Of a stretch of DNA of 64,000 nucleotides, positions 1 through 10,276 are shown in pieces. How positions within the stretch are numbered: the first letter of the stretch is position 1; each line of letters opens with the position of its first letter. The stretch spans positions 124,001 through 188,000 of the forward strand of contig JAIVFJ010000097.1 in NCBI GenBank assembly GCA_025765615.1. The letters are read 5' to 3'. Source of the stretch: Zopfochytrium polystomum (Eukaryota > Chytridiomycota > Chytridiomycetes > Chytridiales > Chytridiaceae). The notes beneath the pieces were generated by a model. The model was given only the letters and a program-made list of their open reading frames with translations. It had not been told where the DNA came from and did not search any database. The translations under genes were made by a program, and so were the position numbers.

Positions 1-18
1 CTTCGCATAATTGAAGAC

Positions 19-1623
19 ATGGCCGTCGGTGGCCGTAGTAATATCAACAGTAGAAGCACGGTTGGCGTCGGCGACAGTGCCCAACACCACCAGTACAGCC
101 ATCAAGGTGCCCCAACATCTCCGCCGCATTTCTCTATGTTCGGAAACCATCCAGCCGCAGATCGGCACGACAGCCGAGCCACGACTTTCCAAAGCATGGA
201 GAGTAGCTGCGCGAGCCCGTGGGGTCGGTTGGAAGACTATGGTCTGGATCTGCGAGAACACTGTGAAGAGAATGGTGTTGGTGACGGCGTTGGCGCCAGC
301 GGGGAGCTCATCGGATGCTCGACGGAGGACTTTATCGCTGACGACGTCTACCAGGACGCGTTTACCCTAGAGCCGCCCGTCGGTGGCGGATGCGAGCGTC
401 ACCAGGCGCTTGCCCACCACGCTCACCTCCGCAATCCCCACCCCCTCCAACACCCGAATCATTACCAGCAACTCCGCCTCCACCACCACAACCAACACGG
501 CGTAGGATGCGACCGCCCCCGGCACGCGCAGGCTGACCACGCCCGCGCCGCGCTGCAGAACTTCGCGGCGGCGGCCGCCGCAGCCGACTCACTGTGCGAC
601 GCGGCTGCGTTCCACGAGCTGAGCGGCGTCGGTGCGGGTGCCGTCGTCGACCCCGCGCTACTCCAAATGGCACTCGACCACCGCCACCACCACCAGCACC
701 CTTTCCACGCACACCCACAGTCGCGCCCATCCTTGACCTCTGCCGCCGAAGGCGTCGGAGCCGCGGTATCGGCGACGGCGGACTGCAGCTCCGCCGCCGG
801 TGGCAGGGCGCAGGTCCCGACCATGACCTTGAGCGAGCTGAATGCGATGATGCAGATCGGCTTTGGTGGCCCGCCGCAGGGGTGCCGGGCTGACGTCGAG
901 CATGGTGCTGGCGGTGCCAGCGGTGGTGGGATAGAAGGCGGTGATGATCGTGGTGACGGCAGCGGCGCGAGCGGCGCTGGAAGTGGCATTGGCTTACTTG
1001 GGTGTGTGGACGAGCAATTCTGGAGGGACATCATCAACGACGGCTCGCACGACGGGAGCAACACTAACGCCGCTGCAGCCACTAGCGCCGTTGCCTCCGA
1101 TGGCCACAACCTTAGACTTGTTGACCCCGCGTGCTTCAGCTTTGAGGCTGCGTGCGCGGAAGGCAGCGGCGGCAGTAGGAACGGTGGCGGACTCGGCCTC
1201 GGGGTCGGAACGCCGTCGCTGCGGCTATTGAAGTCACCGTTCCGCGACACGCTGGGGCTGCGTTCCGCTGCAGCACCTAACGCTGCAGCGTCCAGCTGGT
1301 CGTCGACGTTTACGATGGACACGCTACTGGAGGACGCCGGTCTCGACGATGGAAGCGACTCGGTAGCGGCGGCAGCATCGTCATCTTGGTTTTCGCACGC
1401 CGTCGAGAGCATCCCCCCCCCCGCGGCCGGTACCACCAAGCCCTCCTCTCCCGACTCCGCCATCCGCTTTTTCTGCTCCCTGTTCCTCTGCACGCAACCC
1501 CACTCCTCGTTGCCCTACCGCCACTTTATCGGCATCGGCCACGTCCCCGTCCCCGTCTCCGACGTTTGGCTTGACATTTGGGTCGACGGTGGGGCTCACC
1601 CTGGCCCAAGTCGAGGGCCGTGA
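19..1623 (+). CDS. Ala/His/Gly-rich hypothetical protein, possibly 5'-truncated
   Basis: An open frame of 534 codons from the ATG at 19 to the TGA at 1621. The frame is also open upstream of the ATG to the window edge, so the true N-terminus may lie outside. No family is recognised. The protein is low-complexity: His-rich stretches around residues 130-160 and 220-235, an Ala run near 185-192, Gly-rich runs near 295-325 and 380-395, and scattered acidic patches. Short hydrophobic-acidic pieces such as TMDTLLEDAGLDD resemble activation-domain segments, so a transcription regulator is conceivable, but no DNA-binding domain is visible. The last 60 or so residues change composition, which could mean that an intron is being read through. 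The third-position GC bias supports coding for the middle part; the first 100 residues are less convincing. Confidence 0.5.
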   Translation: MAVGGRSNINSRSTVGVGDSAQHHQYSHQGAPTSPPHFSMFGNHPAADRHDSRATTFQSMESSCASPWGRLEDYGLDLREHCEENGVGDGVGASGELIGCSTEDFIADDVYQDAFTLEPPVGGGCERHQALAHHAHLRNPHPLQHPNHYQQLRLHHHNQHGVGCDRPRHAQADHARAALQNFAAAAAAADSLCDAAAFHELSGVGAGAVVDPALLQMALDHRHHHQHPFHAHPQSRPSLTSAAEGVGAAVSATADCSSAAGGRAQVPTMTLSELNAMMQIGFGGPPQGCRADVEHGAGGASGGGIEGGDDRGDGSGASGAGSGIGLLGCVDEQFWRDIINDGSHDGSNTNAAAATSAVASDGHNLRLVDPACFSFEAACAEGSGGSRNGGGLGLGVGTPSLRLLKSPFRDTLGLRSAAAPNAAASSWSSTFTMDTLLEDAGLDDGSDSVAAAASSSWFSHAVESIPPPAAGTTKPSSPDSAIRFFCSLFLCTQPHSSLPYRHFIGIGHVPVPVSDVWLDIWVDGGAHPGPSRGP

Positions 1624-3154
1624 GCACTGCTGAGTGCTTGAGTGTGAGGGCTTTCCGCGGTCGACGGAAACCTTCCAGTGCTTGGTACTGGAGAGCAGCG
1701 GTGAGCGAGACGGCGTCAAAAAGGAAAGAAAAGAAGTTTGAAAAGTGTGGTGACAGGGGCATATACTATTCAACTGTGCGCGTGCATGTCCTCCCTTTCA
1801 TTTAATTTCGACCCCTTCACCCCTCTCGTTCCATCCTCCTCCTAACAACACCTAGCCGCCACTGTTGAAAAGCTTGCTTGTTAGCTATTGTGTTGCGTTC
1901 GTGACATTGTTCCTTTGCTTGTCACGCAATTCCCAAATTTCCCTCTCTGTTCTTTTCTGACGCTTAAGGCGCCTGCGTACCTGAAAGACATTAGTGCCGA
2001 GCGTCCCCTTGTCACCCCTCCTCTCTTTCGCTCGCCAACGCCTGTTTGATTTTTGGCTGCATTTTGGATGACTTATTCTTTTGTGTTTCCACCTGCTCTT
2101 TCCATCTTGCCGTTTCGCGCTACCTTCGCCGAGCTGGCTCTCCTTTCTTCTCGTCTTGCCTGATTTGGCTCTTGCCAACCACTCTTTTTCCTTCCTTTAC
2201 CCTGCTCTCATTCCTGGTTGCTCGGTTCCTCGTTCTTTTACCCCTCTCTTCCTTTTACCCTTGCCTTCCTCTCAATACCAAATCGCATTCCCGTGACATT
2301 TGTTTGGCGCTTTCTCCTCCCCTTTCCTTGCTCTTTTTTTTTTTTTTTTGGTTGTGGCAGCCAAACCCTAACCCAAGCGTGCTGGCCGTTCGTATTTTAT
2401 ATTCTTTATTCATGGTCTGGCTCCTTCCCCTACCACCACTTTCTACCGCCGGCTCCCCCACACTGGACCTCTGTGCCTACCATCGACTTACATTTCACTT
2501 TGTAACCGAGAATTCGCCGCTGCCCCAACTCACACTACCCCAAAGCCCCAGCGGTCGTTCAACCACCCCCGTGCCCTCCATCCATTCCACCCGCGCCTCC
2601 CCAAGGTGCTTTAAACTTCCTTTTTCGTTTTCGTCCTGTTCTTGCTGGTCTTTTGCTTGCCCGCATATTATGCTCTGCCTCTCTCGACCCTGGACGGGTA
2701 TTTAATTTTTTCTTCTTTTCTTTCTTGCCCTTCACCCCACTTATTTCTTCCTTCTCTTCCCCTTATTTTCCACTTCTTGTTTGTCCTTATTAAAAACAGG
2801 CCCTTCCCCTTCGGAATCTGTGTGTGCGTACATGCATTTACCCCTTTTGTACACTGCTTTCCACTTCGAGCATTCCCTTGGCCCGCGACTTCGCTGCTCG
2901 GAGCCACCATCCATTGCTCTTCGTTTCTGGACCTGCCCTTCGCCCCTTGCTTCCTCCGCCCTCTCTCAAAGTCTTGCTCTCTGGAGTAGAAGCATTCTTC
3001 CCCCTCTTGCTCCCCGCCCCTTGGCTCCGTACTTTGACCGCCGTCGACGATGAGGAACCTGAAATATGCATATATATCTTTATTATTACTATTGTTTTTG
3101 TTGGCTTTTCCTTTCCTGTTCTTTTCGAGCTCGTGGGTTTGTCCACAGTTGCTG

Positions 3155-3210
<56 letters not shown>

Positions 3211-3451
3211 TGTGTGGGCGTGTGCTGGCTGCAATTGGAAGAAACTGGTAAGGGAACAATTCATTGCGGGCTCGCTCTCTCCCTCTCTCAATGGCCACCT
3301 TGTTTTCTCCCTTTCGCTCAATAAGTATCGGCGCGCCGCCCCGCCAGCTCCCAGCGTCTTCATCGTTACCGCTGCGACTTGCCGCCCGCCGCCTTCAAAC
3401 AGCAGCAAAAACAGTAACAACGCAAGCTGCAGCACCACCAACAATCACCAC
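1624..3451. other. Pyrimidine-rich intergenic region
   Basis: About 1.8 kb with no convincing gene. The + strand is strongly C/T-rich from about 1800 to 3050. Open frames here are read through this composition and look like shadows. It holds the (TG)n tract at 3158-3207 and presumably the promoter and 5' leader of the SHIPPO gene that starts at 3452. Confidence 0.6.
3158..3207. repeat. (TG)n microsatellite
   Basis: About 24 TG units, nearly perfect, about 245 bp upstream of the SHIPPO start codon. A shorter (TG)n lies inside that gene's third intron at about 4794-4817. Confidence 0.95.
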
Positions 3452-6400
3452 ATGGTATCACCTGGCGGCGGCAGCAAACGCGACGCGGCGCGCACCGACA
3501 CGTCGCGCCCGGACACCCGCGCGACAACGACGCGCGCAACGACCACGACGCGATCCCACGGCGGCGGTGGCGGCGGTGGGAGCGGCGGGAGCGGCGGCCC
3601 GGGGCGCCGCTCGCACTCGCCGTCCTCCTTTGCGCCGCCCCCCTTACCCGGCTCCTCCGCCAGCCAGCCCGCCAGCGACCGCCACACTCCGGCTCCCGCG
3701 TCCGCCACAGCCGCACATCCGTCAACGACGCGCCCCGCCCGCGCCGGGCGCCGCCTGCTGCTCGGCGTCACGCACAGAACCCCGATGGGCGAGTACATCC
3801 CCGACGAGTTTGGCCCGTTGTCGAGCTGCGGTGAGCCGGCGCGCACCCTTGATCGCCAAACTGCAACAACCCGCCCCCCTCCCCCTCCGTTCCTCAACCC
3901 CCTGTCTAATCCATCAGCTGGCGATCGTTGGCTGGCTGGCCTCCCACTCTTCTTCTTTTTTTCTCCCTCCGGGTGTTTTGATTGTCAAGCGGGGAGGGAG
4001 TGCGGTGGATCGAGTCCAGCGATGGGCGATGAACATTCTTGCGACCAAGAAACCAAACACCACACCCGTTTTTTTTTGTTTTTTTTTTTTTTTTTTGTAA
4101 CGCGGTAAAAAGCCATCCCGCTTCCTGGACCCCTCGACTACGATCCCAAGCTACCGCCCTCGGGAGTGCAGTACTCGATCCTCGGCAAGCACGCGCCCGT
4201 GCGGGTCGACGATGACGACGACGAGGACGACGGGGACGGGGACGACGGCGACGAGGGTGACGGCGGCGACGGGGCGGCGGCGGCGGTGGCGGACGGTGCA
4301 AGTGCAGGGTCAAAGGCGGAGGCGACCAAGGGCGAGCCGCCTCGAGGCAAGACGGGTGCGGCGACGAGGCAGGGGCACGGACAGCAGCAGCGGCTGCGGC
4401 AGCGCCGTCGGCGACCGCGGCGCAACGCTGGGCCGCCAGGCCCGAACAAGTACGACATCCGCACCGTCGCGGCCACGTTCTCGGACGCGCCGCACTGGTC
4501 GTTTGGCGTCAAGCTGAAGGAGTCGGCGAGCGGTGCGTTTGTGTCTTCGCGAAGGGTTGTTGAGGTTTCGGCCTCGAGGGGCGGCAGGGAGGAGGAAGGG
4601 AATAAGCGCGGTTTCTTGAATCTTTCACCTCTCAGTGATGCACTCATCGCGCCTCCCAACTTACGCTCACAGCTCAAGATGAGTTCCCAAGCCCATTCGC
4701 GTACAATGACACGCACAAAACGTTTGGTCGGGACGGGTTCTCGTACACTATGTCGGGATGGTCTAAATCGGAAGGTAGCGCTTCTTTATAAACGTGTGTG
4801 TGTGTGTGTGTGTGTGTTTGCCGACTTATCAACCCGCTACCCTTCCACCTCCACTGCATTCGTGTCCTGCCGGGAAAATGAAAAGTAAACGAAACGCCGG
4901 GACCAGACCGCTACTTTCCGGACCCGAAGTCCCATCCCATTGCCGGCGCGTCGCCGAAGTGGTCGTTTGGCCTCAAGCCGGATCAGAAAGGTTCTTTTAT
5001 CTTTCACCATTGTGTTTCTCTTCGCATCCCGCTCCAGCTTCCCCCACCCACCTTTCTTACCCACGCCCCTCCAAACCAACCCGTCTGTTTCTTCTTCGCC
5101 CAACAGAGGAAACCACACCCGGCCCGCAATCTTACCACGTCAGGATCGTCCCGCCGTGCGCGCCTGCCGCACCGTCGTACACGATAGGCGCGCGGGTCGG
5201 TGCGCAGGTCTTCAGCGATAAGGAGGACGGTATGCTACTGAATTCTTTCTTTTTCTGGTTCCTCTCTTTCCGCTCGGGTCGCACACGATCTCTCTTATTC
5301 TTTGATTGCGTTTTGATCAGCACATCGACCCGGCTGCAACGAGTACAGCGTCAAGCTGCAGTGGTCGGAGAAGGCGGCGTCGCTGAAGGGCTGGTACAAG
5401 GAAAGCAAAAGTGCGTGGTTGCTGTTGCTGTTTTTCTGTGGTAGCTCTCTTGACTTATCCATCGTGTCACGAATCCGCGCGGCAGCGATGAAAACCCCGG
5501 GTCCGGCCAACTATATCATGCCCAACGCGCTCTTCTCTGGCCCGCAGTACTCGGTGACGGGCAAGAACGTGCCGTACGAAGGTTCGCAAGCAAAAAAAAA
5601 AAAAAGAAAAAAAAAAAAGCATCTAAAGCAACCGCTGCGCCCACGTCCCCCCCCCCCCCCTGTTCAAAAAAACACAGACGAAGACTACTACGTCGCGCCG
5701 CCCGGCCCCGCCGACTACCGCCCGACGGCGAATCCGACGCTGACGCGGGCGCCGCGGTACTCACTGGGCGCGCGGTGGCGCGAGCGCGCGCTGCGGGACG
5801 ACGGCCCGTGCCCGCGAACCTACGACCCGCGCGACCGACAGATCCGTGGGAACGACGGGCCAAAAGCGACGCTGAAGGGCCGGTACACGGGAAAGATTGG
5901 TGAGGAGTCTCTCTCTCTCTCTCTCACTCACACACACACACATACGCCCTTCCCAAAATATTCTGAACCTCTCTCCCAAAACGCCCAGCCATCACACCCG
6001 GCCCGGCCGACTACGACGCGGTGAAGGACCTCTCGCAGGCGCTTTCAGCCGCGCAGCTCGCGCGCATCGACAAGATGAAGCAGAAGAAGGCGGAGGATGC
6101 AGCAGACCCGCAGTCGCAGCAGGACCAGCAGCAGCAGCAGCAACAGCAACAGCGCACGCCGGGGCCTGCCGACTACGAGCCCAAACCCGTGTCCGTCACA
6201 AAGCCCAGCGGGCCAAAGTACTCGCTGGCCGCGCGCCTCGCCGCTCGCAAGCGTACGTTGGCCTTCCTCTTTCGTTGGTTCTCTTCTCCGTCTCAATTTC
6301 CCTCCTCCTACCCCTTCCCCTATTTCCATCCCCCCACCCCTTCCCCTATCTTTTTCCCCGTTTCAAAGCCGAAAACACCCCCGGCCCGAACGCATACCGC

Positions 6401-6502
6401 GCGGCTCCACGCTTCGACGGCCCGCGCATCTCGATGAAGAGCCGCATGTCGCCGTTCGTGCTCGTGTTCCCGAGCCAGCGCGTCGACACGCTGCGTGTGT
6501 AG
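3452..6502 (+). CDS. SHIPPO/STPGR-repeat protein (ODF3-like, cilium associated), 10 exons
   Basis: Predicted 635-residue protein. Exons: 3452-3830, 4113-4532, 4679-4774, 4907-4990, 5107-5229, 5321-5410, 5486-5581, 5678-5899, 5989-6252, 6369-6502; all introns are GT-AG. About twelve STPGR-type units occur, with core PGPxxY: LPGPLDY, PPGPNKYD, TPGPQSYH, TPGPANY, PPGPADY, TPGPADY (twice) and TPGPNAY, plus worn units (RPGCNEY, PSPFAY). Such repeats define the SHIPPO/ODF3 family, found on axonemal and sperm-tail microtubules, so a flagellar role is inferred. Exon 1 encodes a Gly/Ser/Thr-rich leader; exon 2 has an Asp-rich tract followed by a basic stretch; exon 9 has a Gln run. ATG 3452 is the first in frame beyond the (TG)n tract. 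All nine introns are phase 1 and mostly bound one repeat each. It is convergent with the Erv46-like gene. Confidence 0.88.
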
Positions 6503-7039
6503 CGAGGTTCAGGGAAAGGGGTGAGAGGGAGGTAAGGGTTTAGAGGCAACTTTAAGGAGAGCCGGATTGAAACGCTCAATTGGCTCCGAAAAAGCTAGTA
6601 AACGTTTAATGTTTGTAACTCGAAAGCAAAGAGAGGGGGGGTGATGTGCACTTTTTTTTTTAAAAGTATTCTCAAGCCCGTTGATGTCTACTGCACCTTG
6701 CCTATTTACATTGAACGAGCTTCCCCCGAAATAACCGGAAACAAGCGTAAGAATGTTGAGTAAATTTGTCAGGATAACACCTGGAATCTTTCAGTATGTA
6801 CTATAACTGCTAGGCTGCTTGTGAATGCGCACTGCATTTTATTTTTATACTTTTCTTTCTTTTTTGTTTTTTTTTTTTAATGTCCATCTGCCCTTCTTGG
6901 ACCTCAAGACTCCGCTCTCAAAGAACCCAAAGTGGCATGTTCATTCCCTTCTCAGCTTCACCAACGACAGCCCAACGTCTCCTGGCACTTCGTTGCCTCC
7001 CTTCTCCTACTCGCCGCTCCTGCCTCGAAACGAGCGAGC
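6503..7039. other. Intergenic region between two convergent genes
   Basis: 537 bp between the stop codons of the SHIPPO gene and the Erv46-like gene, so it should hold both 3' UTRs. T-rich tracts lie at about 6650-6662 and 6868-6879. No gene is seen. Confidence 0.7.
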
Positions 7040-9211
7040 TCAGCTCGCCTTGCCGAGCTCAATCTTCTTCTTCAGGTTCTTCTCGGCCGTGTAGATTATC
7101 GAGTCGAGGATGCCCGCGACCGTGAAGATGCCGCCGACGATGGCGCACACGTCCGTGAGAAAGTGCGCAAACGGCTTTTGGTACTCGTTGTACGTCACGA
7201 GCATGGGCGAAATGTCAAAGTTGAAGAAGACGCCTTTTGTGCGTGTGAGTGAGTGTGTGTGGGGGGAGCGTTTGTGTGAGTAAAGGGCAAAGGAAAGACA
7301 AAAAAAAAGAAAAACGCAACAAAAATCGAACCTGGCAGCCCCGCGCCCGGCAGCGTCGTGTCGCGCTCGTGCTCGGTCACGGCAATCTGGTTTGTGTTGA
7401 CTTCGCGCCCGTCGAGGTACTTGAATTTTGTGCTGACCACCTTGACAAAGTACTGGTACATGTAGTGACCTGGATTGCCCCCATGCGAAGAAGGAGCGAA
7501 GAGAGAGAGGGCGTGTGTGTTGTGTGTGGTGAGAGAGCAAACACGGAGATGGACACCACAACCAAGAACCATACCCTTCTCCGCGAACTTGGTGTGTCCG
7601 TCCAACGGGTTCTTAAAGTTCGTCACCTTGCCAAACGAAAGCTGGTGGATCGTGTGCGAAAAGTCAAACGAGTTCTCCGCCTGGTACGACGCAAGGTCGT
7701 GCACGTGTACGCCGCCTTGCTGGAACGACTTGCCCGGGGCAAAGTGGAAGTTGCCCGCCACCTTGTTCACTTCAATGTGACCCGACATGTTGCATCCCTC
7801 CGTCGCTTGCTCCTTCATCTTTTCCGACCAGCCTTCGTTGACGCACTTTTGGTTTTTTTTTGTGATTGATTGAGGAATCATTGTCAGGATGGAGGAAGGA
7901 CGGGGTAAGGACGCAAAAAAAAAGTACCTGCTCGACATCGTCGGGCTTTGTAAACGACCACCCCTTGTTGGTGTAAGCTCTTCGGACATCCTCGCACGTG
8001 TTGCAGCAGCCGTTCTCAGGCGGCACGCCGCCGTAGCAGCTGCCGCAGTAGTTGGGGTCCTTTTGAGCCACCGCCTTTTCGTCCACCTTTTCTCCAATTA
8101 CTATGGGTGTAACAAACAATGTGAGAGGGGCCGCTAAGATGGAACCAAATAGAAGCATAGATTTCTCTGCTCCCCCCTTACCTCCTGGCGCGGCGTGAAT
8201 AACGTTTCCGTTTCGGTCGATGCGCGTTTTGATGATGCTGTGGTCCACGTCGTTTTGGTGGTCTCCCGACACATCCATTACATCAATACTAAGAACTTTT
8301 TTTTGAAGCACGGGAACACAAACTTGGTTGGTAATGTTTCCGAATCGTAGGAAGTGAGAGCGAAAGTAGCCATGCTGGGAAGGCCAGAGAGTGAACAAAG
8401 AAGGGGGAAATGTTGTACTCACGGAAGCAAGGAACTTTCGGAAAGGTCATGTTGAGGTTGATCCACATTTTGTCCTTCCGGCTCTTGTCCACATCGAGAC
8501 TGGGCAGTACCTGGACCGTGCGCCAGTCCGTGAATTCGGATACGAGGAGGATTGCGATCAGCACATAGCTGATGATGGAGACTATTCGAGTTTGAGAGGG
8601 GGGGTGAGGGGAGAAGCGGTAAAAACAACGCAGTGGTGAAGAAGGGACAATCGTTTGTTAATGCATTGCCGCGGGTTTCGCGGTTACACGGAAAAGGGAT
8701 GTGGCTTTAGTCGATGGTGGAGGCGGGGGCAACTGAAGTGATGGAGGGGACAATCACTGCGAGGCACCCTTTTCGTCGTTTTCGCGCTCGCTCCGCTCGA
8801 TCGGTGCTCGCCTGCACTGGGGAATGCGACCCGCCTATGGCGGCTCCCATCCGCTAGTCCAGGACCCTACTTTCGCTCGCGATCGCATCACCAAGTCCGC
8901 TCCCAATCGCCCCCTTGTGTTCTTCCTCCCCTCGGCCTGCCATTTCGCGGGTCTCGGCAGCCGATGCACCATTCCGCCGTTTTTATCCTCTTTGATCCAT
9001 CTTCAAACAATAAATATCGGGTGCTGCGACTAAGGCACGTACCCGCAGCGCCGGTGGAAGTCTTTACTCGAAAGTCGTCGAGCGGCTTTGCGTACGCGTC
9101 GAGCTGCTTGAGGGACTTGAGGAAGCTGCTCGCGGACGAGGAATTCGAGTCGTCGGCTCCGGCGATGCCGCCCATGCCGCCGCCCTTTCCACTCGATCGC
9201 CGGTGGTTCAT
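7040..9211 (-). CDS. ERV46: Erv46/ERGIC3-like cargo receptor of COPII vesicles, 7 exons
   Basis: Predicted 405-residue protein, in the size range of yeast Erv46 and animal ERGIC3. Exons on the minus strand: 9211-9043, 8581-8423, 8295-8182, 8100-7928, 7845-7575, 7469-7332, 7233-7040, all GT-AG. An N-terminal cytosolic segment (FLKSLKQLDAYAKPLDDFRV) is followed by a first membrane helix at about 57-72, a lumenal domain with DVMDVSG, the Cys pairs CGSC and CCNTC, and the family motifs GKVTNFKNPLDG and QYFVKVV, then a second helix (VGGIFTVAGILDSIIY) and a short lysine-containing tail. Family members cycle between ER and Golgi as Erv41-Erv46 heteromers and retrieve lumenal proteins; that role is inferred from family. 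The exon joins rebuild the expected order with no gap. Introns are phase 1 except the fourth (phase 0). The tail ends KKKIELGKAS, not a perfect KKxx signal. Confidence 0.93.
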
Positions 9212-9731
9212 GTGTGTGTGCGGGAAGAGTGAATGATTTGTGGTTCAGGGCGGTGGGTTGGGTTGGGTTTGGTTGGTGGTTTTGTTTGTTTGGTTGTTGC
9301 AAATTTTCCTTTTTTTCCTGCCTGAGTGGACTTGTCACGAGCAGCCGAGCGGGGGATGACGTGTCGGGCGACGTCGACTTACACCCAAGGAATGCACAAT
9401 GAGGAAGGTCCGAGGAACGAGCGTGAAACTTGACTTGAGCAACCGTGACCCCCCGCTTGCTCCCGCCTCCCTCCCTCCCTCCACTCCATCCATTTCATCG
9501 TTTCAATCGAAGGGAAGAAGGAGATGGAGGGCGCGGGGTAGGTAGGCAGCAAGTACCCGCCTCGTGCAGGCGAAGAGAGACGGATGAAGCAAGGAGAACA
9601 AGGAGTTGTGCGCACTATTGGCGTACTTCGGGGGCGCGAACTGTTCAAGTCCACTGGGCCCCCCAATCCGCCACCCCGTGCCGCTGCCGACTCACTCACT
9701 CACTCCCTCACTCGCTCTCTCTCTCTCTCTG

Positions 9732-9787
<56 letters not shown>

Positions 9788-10276
9788 ACTCTCTCTCTCT
9801 CTCTCTCATCATTCTTTATCTCTGTCTCTCTCTCTCTCTCGCTCGCTCTCTCTCTCTCACTCTTTCTCTCTTTCACTCACTCTCTCTCGCTTTCCCACCA
9901 CTACTCCGCACCCCACCACCCCGCTTCCTCACCACGCTTCTCCAGTCTGGCCGGCCACGCATCTCCTCCGCTTGCTTTCTTCCTTCCATCTGGCAAGTCG
10001 CTCCGCTCTCTTCTCTCACCTTCTGTCCTGCCTTTGTCCACCAACAGCCAGCCCAAAAAACGCAAACGAAAGCCCCCCCCATTTTCGGACACGAAATACA
10101 AGGGTCTGTCCCACGCCCTGTCCCTCTGTTAATCGATCCCTCTCTAGTGCCCCTCTGTCTCTCTGTCTCTCAACTCTCTCTCGCCCTCTCCTCTCTCTGT
10201 CTCTCACCCTCTGTCAGCTCTCTCGCTCCTCACATGCCTTGCCGAATTGTTCGTTCAAACACACGAGCGAAAGAGA
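9212..10276. other. Intergenic region with long (TC)n tract
   Basis: This region separates two divergent starts (Erv46-like at 9211 on the minus strand and the unknown gene at 10277). It holds a G/T-rich stretch at 9235-9310 and an imperfect (TC)n-rich tract at about 9690-10235. Long Ser-Leu open frames here are translations of the repeat. Confidence 0.7.
9690..10235. repeat. Imperfect (TC)n/(TCTG)n/(TCAC)n pyrimidine tract
   Basis: Mostly CT dinucleotides with TCTG and TCAC variants, densest at 9715-9900 and again at 10135-10230. It sits directly upstream of the gene starting at 10277. Confidence 0.9.

Noticed and set aside
462..1493. 343-codon minus-strand frame opposite the first gene
   Set aside because: It is the antisense of a GC-rich frame with Ala/Pro/Ser composition and shows no domain.
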